From: Kiritimatiellota bacterium
Lineage (GTDB): Bacteria > Verrucomicrobiota > Lentisphaeria > Victivallales > JAADHT01
Direction: 5' to 3'
Assembly (NCBI GenBank): GCA_013151705.1
Contig: JAADHT010000085.1
Coordinates: 1 to 14,570 of the forward strand
Length of the DNA stretch: 14,570 nucleotides
Made by a program: the position numbers and the translations under genes. A model generated the notes under the pieces. That model saw only the letters and a list, made by a program, of their open reading frames with translations. It had not been told where the DNA came from and made no database searches. Positions 1 through 6,053 of the stretch are shown one piece after another (the stretch's first letter is position 1; each line of letters starts with the position of its first letter).

Positions 1-1
1 C

Positions 2-634
2 GGTTATTTGATCGTCAACGGCGAGAAAATGTCCAAATCGCTCGGAAACTTCTTCACCCCGCGCGATCTGTTCGAGAAAGGCTGGAACCCGAGGGAGATA
101 AGATACGTACTCCTCTCCACCCACTACCGCAAACGCCTCAACTTCTCCGAGGAGGCTCTGTCGGCCGCGAGAGACACCCTGCGCTCCTTCTCCGATCTCT
201 TCAGAAGACTCGGCGAAGTAGTGGACGAGAACTCCGAATCGAACGAAAAATCCGCAGGCGAAGCCATCGAAAAAGCGAAAGAGGAGTTCGAATCGGCGAT
301 TTCCGACGATTTGAACGCCGCGGGAGCATTAGCCGCCGCCCACAAACTATCCAAAACGTTGAATAAAGCTATGGACGCTAAATCGCTCTCCGCGAGTTTC
401 GCGGAATTCGCCCTCGACTTGTTCCGGCGCTTTGATACGGTTTTCGCTTTTTTCGACGTCGACGGCGCTTTGGCAGCCGAAATACCGGAGGAGATAGCCG
501 CGCTGGTCGTGGAACGCGTCCAAGCGCGGAAATCGCGGGATTTCGCGCGCTCCGACGAACTGCGCGACGCGTTACGCGAAAAAGGCTGGATCGTGGAGGA
601 CACACCGAAAGGCCCGGTCGTCAAACCGATATGA
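2..634 (+). CDS. cysS: Cysteinyl-tRNA synthetase, C-terminal part (5' truncated by window edge)
   Basis: This is the 3' part of a class I aminoacyl-tRNA synthetase that charges tRNA-Cys with cysteine in the cytosol. The reading frame is open from base 2, so the gene begins outside the window. It enters at the KMSKS signature loop (bases 26-40, in the context NGEKMSKSLGNF), which contacts ATP during adenylation. The DALR-type helical anticodon-binding domain follows, with the typical start REIRYVLLSTHYR and an 'ALAAAHKL' helix. The last ~35 residues match the usual CysRS tail (ARKSRDFARSDELRD, then GWIVEDTPKG). The stop is TGA at 632-634. The N-terminal Rossmann domain with the HIGH motif and zinc ligands is not visible, so catalytic completeness cannot be judged. 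Identification rests on motif recognition and is secure. Confidence 0.95.
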   Translation, partial: GYLIVNGEKMSKSLGNFFTPRDLFEKGWNPREIRYVLLSTHYRKRLNFSEEALSAARDTLRSFSDLFRRLGEVVDENSESNEKSAGEAIEKAKEEFESAISDDLNAAGALAAAHKLSKTLNKAMDAKSLSASFAEFALDLFRRFDTVFAFFDVDGALAAEIPEEIAALVVERVQARKSRDFARSDELRDALREKGWIVEDTPKGPVVKPI

Positions 635-655
635 GGTCGGAGGTCGGGAGGGGAA

Positions 656-740
656 ATTTTGAATGTTGAGTTTTGAATTTTGAATGGGGAAAAGAAGAGG
701 GGGAGAAATTCGAATATCGAATATCGAATGACGAAGTTTG
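656..740. repeat. A/T-rich intergenic repeat words after cysS
   Basis: The spacer holds tandem-like short words: 'gaatgttgagttttgaattttgaatgg' is spread over 661-686, and 'cgaatatcgaatatcgaat' starts at 711 with an internal 7-base period (cgaatat/cgaatat/cgaat). A purine-rich stretch of g and a separates the two words. No reading frame here resembles a protein. I recall such words as dispersed intergenic repeats in several uncultured PVC/Omnitrophota-like genomes, but this window shows only this one instance. Confidence 0.5.
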
Positions 741-769
741 AAGGAGGGAAATGGGGGAGATTGGGAACG

Positions 770-867
770 AACCACAAAGACACTAAGGCGCGAAGAATAA
801 TTTGATTGAAAACCTCTGTGCCTTTGCGCCTTTGTGGTTTGTCAATTCTTGGCGTCTTGGCGGTGAA
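770..867. repeat. Imperfect inverted repeat of the 'accacaaag' type plus 'cttggcgtcttggcggtgaa' tail
   Basis: The left arm at 770-795 (aaccacaaagacactaaggc...) pairs with the right arm at 814-839 (...gcgcctttgtggtt), about 20 of 26 positions across an 18-nt loop. A further characteristic word, cttggcgtcttggcggtgaa, follows at 848-867. The outer 10 bp (aaccacaaag / ctttgtggtt) are perfect. The arrangement looks like a dispersed non-coding repeat family, not a terminator, because no T tract follows the hairpin. It lies 66 bp before cobT, so any cobT promoter would lie in or next to it. Confidence 0.6.
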
Positions 868-932
868 CAGATCCCGAGAAGGGAAATTGCAAATATCGCT
901 ATCCATAGGCGAGTAATAACAAGGAATCAAAA

Positions 933-2003
933 ATGAATCTGAATGAAATCATCGCGAAGATAAAACCCGCCGACGCGGATGTCGCGAGACTCGCGCGTGA
1001 ACGTCTTGACAGTCTGACTAAACCCCAAGGCAGCCTCGGAGCTCTCGAGGATTGCGCCGCGAAGTTCGCGGCCGCCCGCGGAGATGTTTTCGCGAGAATC
1101 GTGAAACCCGTGGTGTTGACGTTCGCCGGCGACCACGGAGTCGCGGAGGAGGGGGTCAGCGCGTTTCCACAGGAAGTCACTCCGCAGATGGTCGCGAACT
1201 TCGCGAATGGCGGAGCCGCTATAAACGCGCTCGCGAAACTCGCGGGAGCGGAACTCAAAGTGATCGACATGGGAGTGGCCGCGGATCTCGCGCCGTTTCC
1301 AGGACGCAAAACGGATCGCGTGATAGACAGAAAAATAGCGTTCGGAACCGCGAATATCGCGAAAGGCCCCGCTATGTCGCGGGAACAAGTGACGGAGGCT
1401 TTGAGCGCTGGCGCGGAAATCGCGCTTGAAGCGGTCGGAAACGGCTCCACAATCATCTGCACGGGTGATATGGGGATCGCCAACACCACCCCGTCGGCTG
1501 CGCTCTATTCCGCGTTTCTCGGAATCGAGCCGAAAGAGGCCATCGGACGCGGCACGGGAGTCGACGACGAAGGGCTTGTCCGCAAGGAAAAGGCGGTCGC
1601 CGCCGCGTTGAATGCCAACCGATCCACCATCGACAGCGGCGATCCGCTCGCGATTCTCGCGGCTCTCGGCGGGTTCGAGATCGCCGGCATCTGCGGCGCG
1701 ATACTGGGTGCGGCGTCTGAAAGGGTTGCGGTTGTGATAGACGGCTTTATTTCCGGCGCCGCCGCGGTAGCCGCATTTAAAATCAAACCGGAAACAATGG
1801 ATTACTGTTTCTTCAGCCATCTCTCCGCCGAGGCCGGACATAAAGCGGCGATGAAAGCCCTTGGAGCGAAACCGCTTCTCGATCTCGGATTGCGATTGGG
1901 CGAGGGAACCGGAGCTGTGCTGGCTTTGAACCTGATTGAGGCGGCCCTCGCCGTAATGAACGAAATGGCGACATTCGCGGAAGCCGAAGTCGCATCCGGA
2001 TAG
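933..2003 (+). CDS. cobT: Nicotinate-nucleotide--dimethylbenzimidazole phosphoribosyltransferase
   Basis: CobT transfers the phosphoribosyl group of nicotinate mononucleotide to a benzimidazole-type base, giving the alpha-ribazole phosphate used for the lower ligand of cobalamin; it is cytosolic. At 356 residues it has the normal family length. Family motifs appear in order: KPQGSLGALE (30-39), FAGDHGVAEEG (64-74), TPQMV and NGGAAINALA (83-101), GDMGIANTTPSAAL (178-191), GRGTGVDDEGL (205-215), GGFEIAGICG (246-255), VIDGFISGAAA (268-278) and RLGEGTGA (321-328). E324 in the last motif corresponds to the catalytic base of the Salmonella enzyme. The ATG is preceded by AAGGA at 921-925 with 7-nt spacing. 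No other cobalamin gene is adjacent and no cobalamin riboswitch is visible in the 298-bp leader, so it may serve corrinoid salvage; that is inference. Confidence 0.96.
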   Translation: MNLNEIIAKIKPADADVARLARERLDSLTKPQGSLGALEDCAAKFAAARGDVFARIVKPVVLTFAGDHGVAEEGVSAFPQEVTPQMVANFANGGAAINALAKLAGAELKVIDMGVAADLAPFPGRKTDRVIDRKIAFGTANIAKGPAMSREQVTEALSAGAEIALEAVGNGSTIICTGDMGIANTTPSAALYSAFLGIEPKEAIGRGTGVDDEGLVRKEKAVAAALNANRSTIDSGDPLAILAALGGFEIAGICGAILGAASERVAVVIDGFISGAAAVAAFKIKPETMDYCFFSHLSAEAGHKAAMKALGAKPLLDLGLRLGEGTGAVLALNLIEAALAVMNEMATFAEAEVASG

Positions 2004-2098
2004 CGCCTCGGGAAATATGGAGTTGGGATATGATAAAATGCGCGAGGCGCCTTGATTTCGTTCGCTTCCAGTCCATATTATGGCTTTTCTCGTTTACG

Positions 2099-2133
2099 TT
2101 CTTACCATAAAGGGTAAGAAAACTTTTCTTTCT
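2099..2133 (+). terminator. Candidate intrinsic terminator after cobT
   Basis: A perfect 8-bp stem, TTCTTACC (2099-2106) with GGTAAGAA (2113-2120), closes a 6-nt loop and is followed by a T-rich run (aacttttctttctt). It lies 95 bp beyond the cobT stop. The stem is not GC-rich, so termination strength is uncertain. A longer-range inverted repeat, gcgcctcg (2003-2010) with cgaggcgc (2043-2050), begins on the last base of the cobT stop codon. Its 32-nt loop and lack of a T tract make it a poorer terminator candidate. Confidence 0.45.
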
Positions 2134-2252
2134 TGAATTGAATATTGAATCTATCCGTCTCGGGTGGACTTGTCGGCTTGGGAGGAAATTGAGAATCATC
2201 ACCAATCCGTTGCTTCGCTTGGGAACAATACTTGTCCGCCTCTCGCGGATTT

Positions 2253-2268
2253 ATCCGCCGCGGCGGAT
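2253..2268. repeat. 16-bp perfect palindrome upstream of the acyltransferase gene
   Basis: ATCCGCCGCGGCGGAT is a perfect dyad centred 50 bp before the chosen ATG of the downstream acyltransferase gene. It could be an operator or part of a dispersed palindromic repeat; the sequence alone does not decide. The 307-bp gap 2004-2310 otherwise holds the two hairpins described for the cobT terminator and no convincing gene. An in-frame TGA at 2269-2271 prevents the acyltransferase frame from extending upstream. Confidence 0.5.
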
Positions 2269-2310
2269 TGAACCTTTGATCGCGGTTTGCCGCTTTTGGA
2301 TTTGACGCTA

Positions 2311-3147
2311 ATGAATTGCAGAGACGAAACAACCCCAATCACGCCAGTTTCGAAAATAGAAGGGCTTTTCGAAGAAGACGCGTACCGAACACCCAAATCA
2401 TCAGCGTCGGCCATTCGGAGGTTTCTCACCTGGAACCCTCCGCATTTCTATTTCGATTTCTTCAAAGTGGTGAAAAACGGCGCCCGGCTCGCCACTCACA
2501 ACGAATACACCAGGCAGAATTGGTTCGATTTGAGTTGCGACGTCGTTCGATTCATCGAGAGCCACGGAGGTCGACTCGATATCGCCGGAATGAGCAATTT
2601 TCAAAAAGTGGACGGCCCGGTGCTTTTCGTCGGCAATCATATGAGCATACTCGAGACGATCGTGATCCCTTGCTTGGTGCTGAAATATAAAGAGCTGTGC
2701 ATCACGATGAAGAAACAACTTTTCGACATACCTTTGTTCGGGACATTGCTCACCGGGTTCCGGACGGTCGCCGTCTCTCGCGAAAATCCCATCGACGACT
2801 ACAAAACGATCATCCGCGAAGGCGGCAAATCCGTGGAGGACGGATATTCCATACTTCTTTTCCCGCAAACCACCCGTACCACCGATTTCGATCCCGAGGA
2901 GTTCAATTCGGTCGGAGTGAAACTCGCGAGAAGAGTGGGTGTTCCCATCATTCCCGTGGCTTTAAAAACGGATTTCTGGGGGAATGGGCGCTTCATGAAG
3001 GATCTGGGCCCGGTGGATCGCGGTAAAACTATCCACTTTCGTTTCGGCGAGCCGATAACTGTAACGGGCAACGGCAAGGAGGAGAATCAGCGCATCATCG
3101 ATTTCATTCAAACGAATCTCGCGGAATGGCGTTCGATGGATGGTTAA
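2311..3147 (+). CDS. PlsC-type lysophospholipid acyltransferase family protein (HX4E variant)
   Basis: This is predicted to transfer an acyl chain to a lysophospholipid or similar acceptor at the inner membrane face. Counted from the ATG (278 residues), the core is VGNHMSILETIVIP at about 107-120. The catalytic block is H110 followed by four residues and E115, where most PlsC proteins have Asp. Block III is FPQTTRT (184-190), in place of FPEGTRS. Block IV is VPIIPVALKTDFWGNG (211-226), and FRFGEPI (243-249) closes the fold. The C-terminal half matches, from memory, a PlsC-like subgroup with NHMSxLET and FPQxTR motifs, so the substitutions are probably a subfamily trait. No clear transmembrane helix is seen. 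The ATG at 2311 was chosen over an in-frame TTG at 2287; neither has a strong Shine-Dalgarno. It stands alone and ends 51 bp from the convergent next gene. The exact substrate is unknown. Confidence 0.8.
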   Translation: MNCRDETTPITPVSKIEGLFEEDAYRTPKSSASAIRRFLTWNPPHFYFDFFKVVKNGARLATHNEYTRQNWFDLSCDVVRFIESHGGRLDIAGMSNFQKVDGPVLFVGNHMSILETIVIPCLVLKYKELCITMKKQLFDIPLFGTLLTGFRTVAVSRENPIDDYKTIIREGGKSVEDGYSILLFPQTTRTTDFDPEEFNSVGVKLARRVGVPIIPVALKTDFWGNGRFMKDLGPVDRGKTIHFRFGEPITVTGNGKEENQRIIDFIQTNLAEWRSMDG

Positions 3148-3198
3148 AAGCCAAACGATCAGTTCGATCAGCCGTCAAGGCGATTCGCAAAACTCCCT

Positions 3199-4998
3199 TT
3201 ATTTGGTGAATTCGGCGAAACGTTTTTCCATTCTTTCCGCACTTTCCGCGACGCAAATGGAAATCGAAGCCAAATTCTCGTCTTGAAATGGATTTTTCCT
3301 AGCCAAAGCCATACAAAGTTCCATTCCGACCTCGATATTCTCTTTGACCCCTTGAAGCAGTTTCACACCGCGTTCGTCGGGCTCCGTTTCGGATGCCAAT
3401 TTTTCGAAGTAGTCGACGTAAAGCTCTATCTCCTTCACGAACATATGCGGACGTTCCGAAGGAACTATGGACGGGGATCGCCCGTAGATGTGGTCCACCA
3501 TCTCCTTCAACGTGTAGAATTTCTTGAACCATGCGGCGTTCGGCCCCGGGCATATTGATTGAGGAGCCGTCTTCTCATCGACTATTCCCAACGATATCAG
3601 AACCCCGTTGCCCAAATGGTCGCAGATGCAGGTCTTCTCCATAACCCGTTCCGAAAGCTTCCGCTTTTCAGAGTCGTCGATATCCGAATTGTCGATTTGT
3701 TCGAGCTTCTTCTTCTGATAGGTACTGGACGCGACGCATATCGGCCGCTCCGAGAATTCCGTGTTGGACACTAGAAAACCTTTCGGACAAGGCGAACCGG
3801 GCCGATGCTCGTCCTTTCGCTTTTTAGTCCATTTCTCCGATCCGGTGTTGCGCAGATTGTTGAACGGCACGCCGAGCGGGGAAGCGTTGCTGAGATAGAA
3901 ATCCTTGGCGTTGGAGAGTCGCAGCAATTCCATCGTCGTGGCGTCCACGCAAGTCGCTTCGGGAACGAAGAGGAAGGGAGTGCACCAACCTGTGTGATCC
4001 ACTCCGTACTCGTCCATAAGCCGGCGCATTTCTCCATTCGTTCCTATTCCGCCTTGCACCGAGAACAGGGATTCGCCAAAATCCTCGGCTTCGGGAGTGG
4101 GCCAATTCTGTTTTTCGTAGTAGCTTTTTATCAGAGGTTTGAAGGTGTCCGCCAATTCTTCGCGTTTCTCTTTGAACTCCTGAAGCACCGTCGGCATCAT
4201 AGTGCCTTTCGTCGGGAACGCGTGTCCACCGCAATTTAGGCCGGACTCTATTCTGAACTCATGAATCTCCAAGCCTTTTTTCGCCAGAAACTTGCCTTGA
4301 ATCAACGCCGAGCGGAAATCGCTGACTTTGAGGATTATCTTCTTCCTCAATTTTCCTTGAGCGTCGCGGTAGAAGTCCCTGAACGATGCGAGATAGGTGA
4401 AAAGAGTCTGATTCATTCCGGCTGAAAAGACCATGCTCGATTCCAAAGAGCTTTCAGCGAAACCTCTGAGCGCCGCTTTGGCGTCCGAGAAGAGATCCGG
4501 CAGTCTGGTTCCATCGACACCGTAATTAGCGCGGTCGAGTTTGACCATTATGTTGACGTCAATCGCTCCGGCGCGCATGCGCTCCACCAAACTGTCAGCC
4601 AAAGTGTCGCGGTCGGCGCCGGGATTCAACATCAATAGTCGTTTGTAGTCTTGTTTGAGCGGACATTCGTCCGGTAAGAGCTCGAAATATTGTTCTTTAT
4701 CGTTTTTGGCGAAAAAAGGAAGCTGTTTGATCTTTTCAAATTTGATTTCAACGATACTTTTGACCGTTTCCAAATAAGCTTTGATGCGTTTGGCTCGTCC
4801 GTCCTCCTCTCTTCTGGGAATCTCCGTGTACGGCAACCTGTATTGTTCGGCGTAGTATCCACGAAGTTTATCCAAAAGAATATCGTCTACGAACGACATC
4901 ACCGAAGTGATGCCGAGAGGCGCGACTCTGATAGCGGTGTCCGCTGAATGTCCGGTGCCCATCACCGGAATGTGAAAATCATGGTAATTGTCTGTCAT
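3199..4998 (-). CDS. Conserved cysteine-rich protein of unknown function (599 aa), possible flavin/TIM-barrel-like fold
   Basis: I do not recognise a characterised family. The 599-residue protein starts MTDNYHDFHIPVMGTGHSADT and has no signal peptide or membrane helix, so it is probably cytosolic. Conserved-looking blocks are VMGTGHSADTAIRVAPLGITSV (12-33), GLNCGGHAFPT (253-263), QGGIGTNGE (315-323), GVDHTGWCTPFLFVPEATC (332-350), SNASPLGVPFNNLR (370-383), GSPCPKGFLVSNTEF (401-415), EKTCICDHLGNGV (454-466) and SICPGPNAAW (481-490). Cysteines fall at 112, 256, 339, 350, 404, 421, 457, 459, 483, 562 and 582; the CxC pair and CP motifs could ligate metal or an Fe-S cluster (inference). The QGGIGT block followed by GTGW-like text recalls FMN-dependent TIM-barrel oxidoreductases, but no full signature is present. 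I have a memory of similar unannotated proteins in Bacteroidota. Start ATG at 4996-4998 with only a weak ribosome site. It is transcribed divergently from the HAD remnant. Confidence 0.85.
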   Translation of the reverse strand: MTDNYHDFHIPVMGTGHSADTAIRVAPLGITSVMSFVDDILLDKLRGYYAEQYRLPYTEIPRREEDGRAKRIKAYLETVKSIVEIKFEKIKQLPFFAKNDKEQYFELLPDECPLKQDYKRLLMLNPGADRDTLADSLVERMRAGAIDVNIMVKLDRANYGVDGTRLPDLFSDAKAALRGFAESSLESSMVFSAGMNQTLFTYLASFRDFYRDAQGKLRKKIILKVSDFRSALIQGKFLAKKGLEIHEFRIESGLNCGGHAFPTKGTMMPTVLQEFKEKREELADTFKPLIKSYYEKQNWPTPEAEDFGESLFSVQGGIGTNGEMRRLMDEYGVDHTGWCTPFLFVPEATCVDATTMELLRLSNAKDFYLSNASPLGVPFNNLRNTGSEKWTKKRKDEHRPGSPCPKGFLVSNTEFSERPICVASSTYQKKKLEQIDNSDIDDSEKRKLSERVMEKTCICDHLGNGVLISLGIVDEKTAPQSICPGPNAAWFKKFYTLKEMVDHIYGRSPSIVPSERPHMFVKEIELYVDYFEKLASETEPDERGVKLLQGVKENIEVGMELCMALARKNPFQDENLASISICVAESAERMEKRFAEFTK

Positions 4999-5065
4999 AT
5001 CTCAACTTCTATATGAAATTTGCTCTGTCCTCGAAAACCTCTCAAACGATATACGGAACGGCCCG

Positions 5066-5089
5066 AAAAGCGTAAAATAGCGCGCTTTT
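5066..5089. other. Inverted repeat in the divergent intergenic region
   Basis: AAAAGCG (5066-5072) pairs perfectly with CGCTTTT (5083-5089) across 10 nt (taaaatagcg). It lies between two divergently transcribed genes, 67 bp upstream of the unknown - strand gene and 130 bp upstream of the HAD remnant. An operator or a small hairpin is possible; nothing else supports either. The rest of 4999-5219 shows only the promoter given separately. Confidence 0.35.
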
Positions 5090-5185
5090 AGACTTTTGCA
5101 AACGTTTCAACGACGAAACTGTCGGAGAATCGCGAAATTCTCTCGGTTTTTAGGATTTTCCTCGCGCGTCTTTTTGAAAAGCCGC

Positions 5186-5213
5186 TTGCGATGATATCGA
5201 TTTGTGATATAAT
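5186..5213 (+). promoter_or_regulatory. Sigma70-like promoter positioned for a leaderless transcript
   Basis: TTGCGA (5186-5191) and a perfect TATAAT (5208-5213) are separated by 16 bp. The ATG of the HAD gene begins at 5220, 7 nt after the -10 box, which is where transcription would be expected to start. No Shine-Dalgarno precedes either this ATG or the in-frame ATG at 5244. The sequence therefore suggests a leaderless mRNA, if the gene is still expressed. Confidence 0.55.
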
Positions 5214-5219
5214 CGCGTT

Positions 5220-5685
5220 ATGGAAAGTATTCATGGCTCCGCGATGGCGTTCGATTTCGATGGAACGCTGATACAAAACGGCCCTTTGAATTCAGACAAA
5301 GGGGTTCACATTCTCTACTCCTCCCTGGGTGGCTTGTCGCGAGGAGGAGTTTGAGAGGTTCACGCGTCCCGATTCCCTGGATCAGGATGTTCACAACATG
5401 TCGACCGCGTACATCCGCTATCCGGGATCTCCGCGTTTCGGACAACTTTCAGCCATCGTGAACGCGCTTGTCAACGAAAAATATGATTCCGTCGTCTCTC
5501 TGGACGCGCTCGGATTGCCTGACGAGTCAACCAAACACTACGATTCCGTCAAAGCGAAATACAACACTCTCTATTCCGCGCTGAACGTTTCCGGCGTCCA
5601 CCTCCCGGAAGTCAGCGGAAACAAGATAGTTATGAAGGCCATCAAGCCATACTATTTCCGCGGAGCGCTCATCAAACGCGCTTGA
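5220..5685 (+). pseudogene. HAD-superfamily hydrolase-like gene remnant, frameshifted and C-terminally truncated
   Basis: The first frame (ATG 5220, stop TGA 5352-5354, 44 codons) carries HAD motif I, FDFDGTL, with the nucleophile Asp, then NGPLNSDKGVHILYSS. The homologous-looking continuation, WVACREEEFERFTRPDSLDQ and onward, is in the +1 frame and ends at TGA 5683-5685. Removing one C from the CCC run at 5323-5325 joins the two as ...YSS-WVACRE..., giving a single 154-residue product. That sequence looks like a cap/insert region (YPGSPRFGQLSAIVNALVN) and ends before any HAD motif II, III or IV (no catalytic Lys or DD pair found). The gene is therefore both frameshifted and probably truncated. 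A sequencing or assembly error in the homopolymer could explain the frameshift but not the missing C-terminus. It is preceded by a good promoter and is divergent from the unknown cysteine-rich gene. Confidence 0.7.
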
Positions 5686-5978
5686 GGACGTCCGAGGATG
5701 GCGCGGCAATAAAGCAAGACTGAACATCCCCGTAACGTATGCTGTAGCGCGGAAGTCGGTCGCTCCTTCCAGGGCGACATTCGGGGATGACGAGGTTGAA
5801 GGCTAGTCATGCTTGCTCCGGATGGCGGCTAACATCACCCATTATATTGGAAGCGGATTGAGTCCCGCTATTAAGTTTTCTCGTTCTAATCTTGAAAAAC
5901 GAATAAAGTATAGCTCAAGTAATTTGGTGTTGATAAACAGATAATAATGGCTGGAACGTTGGCGGATACGGGCCTACT
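5686..5978. other. Non-coding gap with small hairpins
   Basis: No protein-like frame is seen. Visible structures are CATCCCCG (5725-5732) with CGGGGATG (5782-5789) enclosing a smaller GGAAG/CTTCC dyad (5751-5755 / 5766-5770), and AGCGG (5852-5856) with CCGCT (5865-5869) followed by a T-containing run (attaagttttc) that could be a weak terminator. No remnant of the missing HAD C-terminus was found in any frame. Confidence 0.45.
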
Positions 5979-6053
5979 TAGACCCTATTCGAAAAGGTAT
6001 CACACTCGAAATAAGTGTCCACATGGCTGCGAGACCTTTTCGAACAGGGTCTA
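5979..6053. repeat. REPIN-like element: two inverted copies of a repeat unit
   Basis: TAGACCCTATTCGAAAAGGT (5979-5998) is the inverted complement of 6034-6053 at 19 of 20 positions, so the segment can fold into a long hairpin. The 35-nt interior has its own small dyad, ACACT (6002-6006) with AGTGT (6014-6018). Each arm contains a central TTCGAA. The right arm overlaps the TAG stop codon of the - strand polysaccharide gene, so the repeat supplies that stop. A third copy of the unit lies at 14442-14473. Paired inverted copies plus a singlet is the pattern of REP/REPIN elements, although no RAYT-type transposase is present in the window. It may also serve as a terminator or 3' mRNA stabiliser. 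Confidence 0.75.

Noticed and set aside
124..930. Long - strand open frame of 268 codons
   Set aside because: It lies antisense to cysS and crosses the repeat spacer; its sequence is low-complexity, Ser/Arg-rich and unlike any protein.
635..932. CRISPR array or cobalamin riboswitch upstream of cobT
   Set aside because: The repeats are neither regularly spaced nor of constant length, and no B12-box-like conserved core is visible.
927..1841. 304-codon - strand frame antisense to cobT
   Set aside because: Mirror frame of a high-GC third-position gene; arginine-rich composition, while cobT on the + strand has all its family motifs.
5979..6053. tRNA gene (TTCGAA resembles a T-loop)
   Set aside because: The TTCGAA is the centre of a repeat arm; there is no cloverleaf, acceptor stem or CCA-adjacent pairing.
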